DNA from: Gordonia paraffinivorans NBRC 108238
GTDB lineage: Bacteria; Actinomycetota; Actinomycetes; Mycobacteriales; Mycobacteriaceae
DNA: 58,587 nt
Assembly (NCBI RefSeq): GCF_000344155.1
Contig: NZ_BAOQ01000038.1
Coordinates: 1-58,587, forward strand
Direction of reading: 5' to 3'
In this document: positions 55,999-58,587 of the stretch, piece by piece
How the letters are laid out: each line of letters starts with the position of its first letter
Position numbering within the stretch: position 1 is the first letter of the stretch
Translations under genes and position numbers: made by a program
The notes under the pieces: model-generated
Told to the model about the DNA's origin: nothing
The model's database searches: none
Seen by the model: the letters and a program-made list of their open reading frames with translations, nothing else

Positions 55999-56832
55999 CT
56001 AGCCGAACCGTCCGGAGAACTCACGCGGGGTCATCCCCGTGACGGCCTTGAAGTCGCGGCCGAGGTGCGCCTCGTCGGCGTAGCCGAGTTCGGCCGCCAG
56101 CGCGGCGAGCGTGTCCCCGGGCTCGCGGAGCCGCTCGGCCGCCTCGTGGAGGCGTCGACGCTGGATCAGCCACTTCGGGGTGAGGCCGAGGCGGCGTCGG
56201 GTGAGCCGCTGCAGGCTGCGCTCGGTGAGGTGGAAGCCGTCGCAGATCTGCGAGACCGCGGTCACCGACGAGTCGTGCTCGACCCGGTCGACGATCGCGT
56301 TGACGAGGTGCCCGTCGTCGTCCATCGGCAGGTACCCGCGCAACCAGGCCTCGACGAGACCGGTCGCCTCCCGCTGGACCGACTCGTCGAGCGGATCGTC
56401 GTCCATCACCGCACGCACCCGGCGGGCGAGGTCGGCGCCGGCGTCGCCGAAGACCACCGACAGCTCGTCGTGCCGGTCGGTCCACCGGCCGACGTCGCCG
56501 ACCAGCAATCCGCCCGCGCCCGGGGTGAGCATCACGCCCACGCCCCACCCGTCACCGGTGAGGACCGTCTCCGACAGTCCGGTGGCCACACCGTAGAAGC
56601 GGGCGTAGGTGTCGGTGACGATCATCAGGCAGACCGGGTACTGCAGGACTCGTTGCGGCGACTCCGACCCCGGCGGCACCGACCACACCGGCACCCAGAA
56701 CCGCCGGACCACGTCCGCGAGATCGGGGCCCGGCCCCCAGCGGCCGATCCGGTAGGTGGCGTCGCGAGGGTCCACGAGATGAGCGCGTTCGACGTCGTCG
56801 ACGCGCGCGCTCCCCGGATTGTCGGGTTTCAT
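55999..56832 (-). CDS. AraC-family transcriptional regulator (277 aa)
   Basis: The C-terminal AraC double helix-turn-helix is clear (LTERSLQRLTRRRLGLTPKWLIQRRRLHEAAERLREPG, ELGYADEAHLGRDFKAVTGMTPREF). The N-terminal part (RIGRWGPGPDLADVVRRFWVPVW onward) resembles the cupin-like sensor of DUF6597-type regulators. The ATG at 56832 lies 37 bases from the divergent DinB-like gene, which is its likely target. GGGG occurs just upstream. Confidence 0.88.
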   Translation of the reverse strand: MKPDNPGSARVDDVERAHLVDPRDATYRIGRWGPGPDLADVVRRFWVPVWSVPPGSESPQRVLQYPVCLMIVTDTYARFYGVATGLSETVLTGDGWGVGVMLTPGAGGLLVGDVGRWTDRHDELSVVFGDAGADLARRVRAVMDDDPLDESVQREATGLVEAWLRGYLPMDDDGHLVNAIVDRVEHDSSVTAVSQICDGFHLTERSLQRLTRRRLGLTPKWLIQRRRLHEAAERLREPGDTLAALAAELGYADEAHLGRDFKAVTGMTPREFSGRFG

Positions 56833-56869
56833 CAATCCCCATCCCGTCCCACGGCGGTTGACTCTCATC

Positions 56870-57430
56870 ATGACCACGACAACCGACAACACACCACTGC
56901 TCGACCGCTACAACCGCTACGCCGACGGGTTCTCCGCGGTGATCGAGAGCCTGCCCGCCGACGCCTGGGACAACGCCTCGCCGTGTGAGGGCTGGACCGC
57001 ACGCGACGTCGTCGGACACGTCATCGAGACGCAACGACAGTTCCTCGACGGCCACGGCATCGACCTCGGTACGGCCCCGCCGCTCGACGACCCGGCCGGC
57101 GCCTGGCGGACCCACCGCGACGCCGTCGCCGCTCGACTCACCGATCCGGGCGTCGGCCGGCGACGCTACGACGGCCACTTCGGGCCGACGACCATCGGCG
57201 AGACACTGTGCCGCTTCTACGGGTTCGACATGATCGCCCACCGCTGGGACATCGCCGCCGCCGCCGGGATCGCGCACCGGTTCACCGAGGACGAGCTGAC
57301 CGAGATGGAGAGCGCGGCCGACGGATTCGGCGATGCTCTCTATGCCGAGGGGGTCTGCCGGAGGATCGACGTCCCCGCCGGCGCCGATCGCCAGACGCGG
57401 CTACTGGCGAGACTGGGTCGCCTCACATGA
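56870..57430 (+). CDS. TIGR03086-family metal-binding (DinB/MDMPI-fold) protein (186 aa)
   Basis: A four-helix DinB-superfamily protein related to mycothiol-dependent maleylpyruvate isomerase. Metal-binding His residues are in VVGHVIETQRQF and FDMIAHRWDIA; SPCEGWTARDVVGHV is the family signature. Members use mycothiol or bind a divalent metal; substrate unknown. ATG at 56870; it is divergent from the AraC regulator. The mycothiol link fits an actinobacterium. Confidence 0.87.
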   Translation: MTTTTDNTPLLDRYNRYADGFSAVIESLPADAWDNASPCEGWTARDVVGHVIETQRQFLDGHGIDLGTAPPLDDPAGAWRTHRDAVAARLTDPGVGRRRYDGHFGPTTIGETLCRFYGFDMIAHRWDIAAAAGIAHRFTEDELTEMESAADGFGDALYAEGVCRRIDVPAGADRQTRLLARLGRLT

Positions 57431-57442
57431 GGCGACGGCCCG

Positions 57443-57697
57443 TCACGGAATCCAGCCGTTGCGCCGCGGGTACCGGACGCGCAGGAGGCTGTAGACGTAG
57501 GTGGACACCAGCAGCCCCGCGCCGGCGCCGATCACAGGCCAGAAGTAGTCGTTGACGATCGAGTCGCGGACCGCTGCCGCGGCCCAGCCGAGAACGAGCA
57601 GCACGAGGGCGATCGTCGCCACGACGCGCACGACGAGGACCAGTGCGGTGGCCACCGACCACACTGCTTCCCGTGTCCGTTCCGACTGAATCGTCAT
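57443..57697 (-). CDS. Small two-helix membrane protein (84 aa)
   Basis: Two hydrophobic segments (VVRVVATIALVLLVLGWAAAAV and YFWPVIGAGAGLLVSTYVYSLL) with short charged ends. No family is recognised. The ATG at 57697 is preceded by TACCAT and six bases on the minus strand, so transcription may be leaderless. It converges with the DinB-like gene. Confidence 0.65.
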   Translation of the reverse strand: MTIQSERTREAVWSVATALVLVVRVVATIALVLLVLGWAAAAVRDSIVNDYFWPVIGAGAGLLVSTYVYSLLRVRYPRRNGWIP

Positions 57698-57814
57698 ACC
57701 ACCATGGTAGGCGCGTGACCAGCACGTTTCCCAGATCGATGCTCGTCACAAAGGTGCACGAGATGTAATGGCGCACACAGCCCGCCGAAGGCCTCGACGG
57801 GCGACAATGGACGG

Positions 57815-58222
57815 ATGAAGACCATCCTCAACGTCATCTGGTTGCTGTTGTGCGGCCTGTGGATGGCGATCGGCTATGTCGTCGCCGGGATCATCTGCTG
57901 CATCCTCGTCATCACCATCCCGTTCGGCATCGCGTCGTTCCGCATGGCCAACTACGCCCTGTGGCCATTCGGCCGCACGGTGGTCCGCAAGCCGTCGGCG
58001 GGCACGCCGTCACTCATCGGCAACATCATCTGGATCGTCGTGGCCGGTCTGTGGCTGGCGATCGGACACATCACCACCGGTCTCGCCATGTGCCTCACGA
58101 TCATCGGCATCCCCCTCGGCATCGCGAGCTTCAAGATGGTCCCGGTGTCCCTGCTGCCGCTCGGCGCGGAGATCGTCCCGACCGACCAGCCGATGGCCGC
58201 TGCCGCCCCGCCGCGCTACTGA
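57815..58222 (+). CDS. YccF-family membrane protein (135 aa)
   Basis: Two repeats of the YccF motif, N-x-I-W followed by hydrophobic helices and GIASF(R/K)M: NVIWLLLCGLWMAIG...ITIPFGIASFRMANY and NIIWIVVAGLWLAIG...IIGIPLGIASFKM. Four or so transmembrane helices. Function unknown. ATG at 57815, with GACAAT six bases upstream, a possible leaderless -10. The rskA gene follows after 155 bases. Confidence 0.9.
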   Translation: MKTILNVIWLLLCGLWMAIGYVVAGIICCILVITIPFGIASFRMANYALWPFGRTVVRKPSAGTPSLIGNIIWIVVAGLWLAIGHITTGLAMCLTIIGIPLGIASFKMVPVSLLPLGAEIVPTDQPMAAAAPPRY

Positions 58223-58259
58223 CCCCCTCCCGGTCACGGCCCAGCGTCCACCCGGGCGG

Positions 58260-58286
58260 CCATCCGGACGGGCGTCGGGTCCGAAC
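58260..58286 (+). promoter_or_regulatory. SigK-type promoter upstream of rskA
   Basis: CCATCC at 58260-58265, a 15-base spacer, then CCGAAC at 58281-58286. The SigK consensus of M. tuberculosis, as I recall it, is CCATCC-N15-17-CCGAAT, so 11 of 12 positions and the spacing match. It reads towards the RskA-like gene about 90 bases downstream. Confidence 0.6.
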
Positions 58287-58377
58287 CACATGCATCGAGA
58301 CAGCACTGTCCGGCGCTGTCCACCGAGAGGACAGCAGCAGCAGGTGAACGCAGTACGACAACGGCAGGAGGGGCGTG

Positions 58378-58587
58378 ATGAGTGAGCATCTCGATCCCGA
58401 GGCCGCCGAATTGCTCGAGCTCGCCCCGGTGGTGGGACTCGACGCAGCCTCCGACGACGAACTCCGCGACATCGAGGCCCGCCTCGCCGCGGCCGACGAC
58501 GAGGTGCGCGAGCTGTTCGCGCGCCAGGTCCGCGCCACCCGGGAGGCGATGGCCGCGGTCAGCGCCGTGACGGCCACACCGGCGCCG
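58378..58587 (+). CDS. rskA: Anti-sigma factor, RskA-like N-terminal domain, truncated by the window end
   Basis: ATG at 58378 (GTG one codon earlier) with AGGAGGGGCG upstream opens a frame that runs to the window edge without a stop (70 codons). The N-terminus, EHLDPEAAELLELAPVVGLD then DDELRDIEARLAAADDEVRELFARQVRATREAMAAVSAV, matches the RskA/RsiK helix that binds a group 4 (ECF) sigma factor. In M. tuberculosis RskA (Rv0444c) lies beside sigK; here the gene immediately upstream is yccF-like, so any sigK must lie beyond the window. The membrane anchor and extracytoplasmic domain are outside. Confidence 0.85.
   Translation, partial: MSEHLDPEAAELLELAPVVGLDAASDDELRDIEARLAAADDEVRELFARQVRATREAMAAVSAVTATPAP

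Overview
The window is high-GC actinobacterial DNA with dense genes and many GTG/TTG starts. Gene content points to a mycolic-acid-forming member of the Mycobacteriales, and the paralogue set is most like Gordonia or a close relative. The evidence is bfrB, a GlpQ1-type phosphodiesterase, a DUF4328 zinc-ribbon protein, sodA, an EspR-like regulator, rraA and gltDB in an order resembling the origin-proximal Rv3840-Rv3859c region of Mycobacterium tuberculosis, plus LysX, a DesA3-type desaturase and an LCP ligase. Genus is an inference. Locus tags of M. tuberculosis are quoted from memory.

Layout. 1-6.2 kb: the end of an LCP cell-wall ligase, ferritin, a convergent DUF5926 gene, a translationally coupled operon (rhodanese, zinc-ribbon membrane protein, GlpQ1-like phosphodiesterase), then a non-coding stretch with a cluster of DnaA-box-like 9-mers, and sppA. 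6.2-15.6 kb: glyoxalase-fold protein, winged-helix protein, msrA, an unlisted 50-residue membrane peptide, sodA, an ECF-type transporter with a fused S+A+A' protein, a Rv3847-like gene, a GDT1-type manganese exporter with a DtxR-like box, and an SDR dehydrogenase. 15.6-23 kb: a three-gene module (EspR-like regulator, ImmA/IrrE peptidase, seven-helix membrane protein) divergent from a Ser/Pro/His-rich surface protein, a RecB-like nuclease, and two Lys/Ala-rich proteins, one of which looks like a membrane-anchored histone tail. 23-33.7 kb: desaturase and its reductase, a run of hydrolases and secreted enzymes, a frameshifted CapA gene, gabD2 and rraA. 33.7-45.2 kb: lysX, an S4 RNA-binding protein, an unlisted 54-residue protein, a DUF937 protein, gltD-gltB. 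45.2-49.3 kb: esterase, a two-component pair whose regulator is frameshifted, and a small membrane protein. 49.3-52.3 kb: a tandem duplication of two convergent secreted-protein genes; one copy of the second gene is a deletion pseudogene. 52.4-58.6 kb: DUF779 plus aldehyde dehydrogenase under a GAF-domain regulator with an obvious operator, an AraC regulator and small membrane proteins. The window ends inside an anti-sigma factor (RskA-like) preceded by a SigK-type promoter.

How it fits together. Several neighbours concern metal and oxidative homeostasis: ferritin, MsrA, a SodA with the residue typical of Mn enzymes, and an Mn exporter; dyads resembling DtxR/IdeR boxes precede ferritin and the exporter. 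Others serve the envelope (LCP, LysX, CapA, desaturase) and nitrogen/carbon flow (gltBD, GabD2, aldehyde dehydrogenase). I saw no rRNA, tRNA, CRISPR array, insertion sequence or phage genes. Two genes carry a single extra C in a C-run, so assembly errors must be excluded before calling them dead.
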